The position numbers were made by a program, and so were the translations under genes. Shown here piece after piece: positions 7,065 through 7,631 of a stretch of 7,631 bases of DNA (positions are counted from its first letter, which is position 1; each line of letters starts with the position of its first letter). Location: positions 1 to 7,631 of the forward strand of contig JAPUIN010000215.1 in assembly GCA_027297005.1 (NCBI GenBank), read 5' to 3'. Under the pieces are notes generated by a model. It was given only the letters and a program-made list of their open reading frames with translations. It ran no database searches and was not told where the DNA came from. The DNA is from Acidobacteriota bacterium (GTDB lineage Bacteria; Acidobacteriota; Polarisedimenticolia; Gp22-AA2).

Positions 7065-7469
7065 CTATTTAGAAAGCGGCTTCTTAAGGGCCTCCTGCAC
7101 CTCGCTGCGGTAGGTCCTGTCGGAGGTGAGGGCGGCGATCACCTCGGGCCGGATCTCTTCATCGGAGGTGATCTGCCTGATCAGCTCGCCACGGATCGTC
7201 TTGTCGGCGGTCAGCCGATTGATGGCCATGGTCTTGATCGAGGTGTCACCCAGGAGGGTTTCGGCCAGCTCGACCTTGGTGTCGTCGGAACGGGTCAGGC
7301 GTTCCATGATGTCCTGCTTGGCCACCGGATCAGCCAGCAGCCTGTTGATCAACTGGTCCTTGGTGTTCGGGTTCATGACCAGTTCGTCGATGCCGGAGCT
7401 GCAGGCAAACGCTCCGGCGAGCACCAGGGATGCCACGACCAACGCGAGGGTTCTGCCAACTGATCTCAT
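7065..7469 (-). CDS. Probable lipoprotein with seven tandem 14-residue helical repeats
   Basis: 134 residues. A hydrophobic signal (about 7-22) ends in AFA-C23-SS. The cysteine position suits lipoprotein processing, although Ala at -3 and Phe at -2 are less usual than the standard L-A-[GA]-C. Ser at +2 would favour the outer membrane under the E. coli Lol rule. From residue 33 to 130 the chain divides without gaps into seven 14-residue units (33-46, 47-60, 61-74, 75-88, 89-102, 103-116, 117-130). The approximate consensus is D-x-x-[IT]-[KR]-x-[ED]-[LIV]-[IA]-x-x-[LI]-[TL]-[AS], for example DKTIRGELIRQITS and DEEIRPEVIAALTS. Each unit is probably one short amphipathic helix capped by the Asp. 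The ATG 7469 has AAGGAGA (7484-7478) eight bases upstream. I do not recognise a named family. The repeats suggest a structural or binding role at the membrane. Confidence 0.8.
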   Translation of the reverse strand: MRSVGRTLALVVASLVLAGAFACSSGIDELVMNPNTKDQLINRLLADPVAKQDIMERLTRSDDTKVELAETLLGDTSIKTMAINRLTADKTIRGELIRQITSDEEIRPEVIAALTSDRTYRSEVQEALKKPLSK

Positions 7470-7490
7470 GCTGAGTCTCTCCTTGGATCC

Positions 7491-7524
7491 GAGCGGTGAC
7501 TCCGCTCACGGCGCTGAGCGCCGT
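7491..7524 (-). other. Two adjacent perfect hairpins upstream of the repeat lipoprotein
   Basis: GAGCGG-N5-CCGCTC (7491-7507) and ACGGCGC-TGA-GCGCCGT (7508-7524) abut exactly. On the minus-strand transcript they lie between the stop of the upstream gene (7550) and the ribosome site of the lipoprotein gene (7484-7478). No T-run follows, so they are not standard intrinsic terminators. They could be leader structure near the ribosome site, a processing signal, or a Rho-independent terminator lacking its U-tract. Confidence 0.45.
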
Positions 7525-7549
7525 CATGGGACACGGGTAACCGGGAACG

Positions 7550-7631
7550 TCAGGCGGGCGGGGGCGGAGCCTCTCCCCCTCCCTGTGCCTCCGCGGGCGC
7601 GGGTGCCGGTGATTTGGCCTTGACCTTGGCC
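7550..7631 (-). CDS. C-terminal tail of an unidentified gene (partial, start beyond window)
   Basis: In the frame entering from the right edge, 26 codons read AKVKAKSPAPAPAEAQ then GGGEAPPPPA and a TGA stop at 7552-7550. The composition (Lys/Ala, then Ala/Pro/Gly/Glu) is that of a disordered tail, common at the ends of ribosomal, nucleoid and other abundant bacterial proteins. No domain is visible, so no family can be named. The stop is 80 nt upstream of the lipoprotein start on the same strand, with two hairpins between. The frame is supported only by its length, its plausible composition and the spacing. Confidence 0.45.
   Translation of the reverse strand, partial: AKVKAKSPAPAPAEAQGGGEAPPPPA

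Noticed and set aside
7126..7623. Plus-strand frame of 165 codons opposite the repeat lipoprotein
   Set aside because: The minus-strand frame has a ribosome site, a lipoprotein-type signal and clean 14-residue periodicity, which explains the region fully.

Overview
The window is GC-rich DNA with strong G/C bias at third codon positions and tightly packed genes. The only clearly AT-rich stretch is a promoter region near 6400-6520. A probable lipoprotein, an AsmA-like envelope protein and a periplasmic-type S41 protease point to a diderm (Gram-negative) bacterium. Large cytoplasmic hybrid GAF histidine kinases and long TPR proteins are common in Acidobacteriota, Myxococcota and other former deltaproteobacterial lineages, but no marker gene here fixes the phylum. 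No rRNA, tRNA, CRISPR array, transposase or phage gene was seen.

Layout. Three genes on the minus strand form a probable operon, read from right to left. The first is a soluble GAF-GAF-HisKA-HATPase-receiver hybrid histidine kinase (6337-4154). It is followed after 37 nt by a very long exported protein (about 4116-1183) in which some 14-15 TPR units are joined to an S41 (C-terminal processing) protease domain. After a further 80 nt comes an AsmA-like, membrane-anchored protein (1102 to beyond the left edge). A good sigma70-type promoter (TTGACT-N17-TATATT) lies just upstream of the kinase. The opposite strand of the same AT-rich island drives a small secreted protein with a PKD/Ig-like fold (6546-7025). 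Converging on that gene is a small probable lipoprotein made of seven tandem 14-residue repeats (7469-7065). At the right edge is the Ala/Pro/Lys-rich C-terminal tail of another minus-strand gene (7631-7550).

How the genes may work together (inference). The kinase would sense a cytoplasmic signal through its GAF domains and phosphorylate its own receiver. Its two downstream neighbours act in the envelope: a protease with a built-in TPR scaffold and an AsmA-family protein. The most interesting item is the TPR-S41 fusion. In Escherichia coli and Pseudomonas aeruginosa the S41 proteases Prc and CtpA work with separate TPR lipoproteins (NlpI, LbcA) that deliver substrates. Here scaffold and protease are one polypeptide, and the usual PDZ domain between the S41 cap and core appears to be missing.
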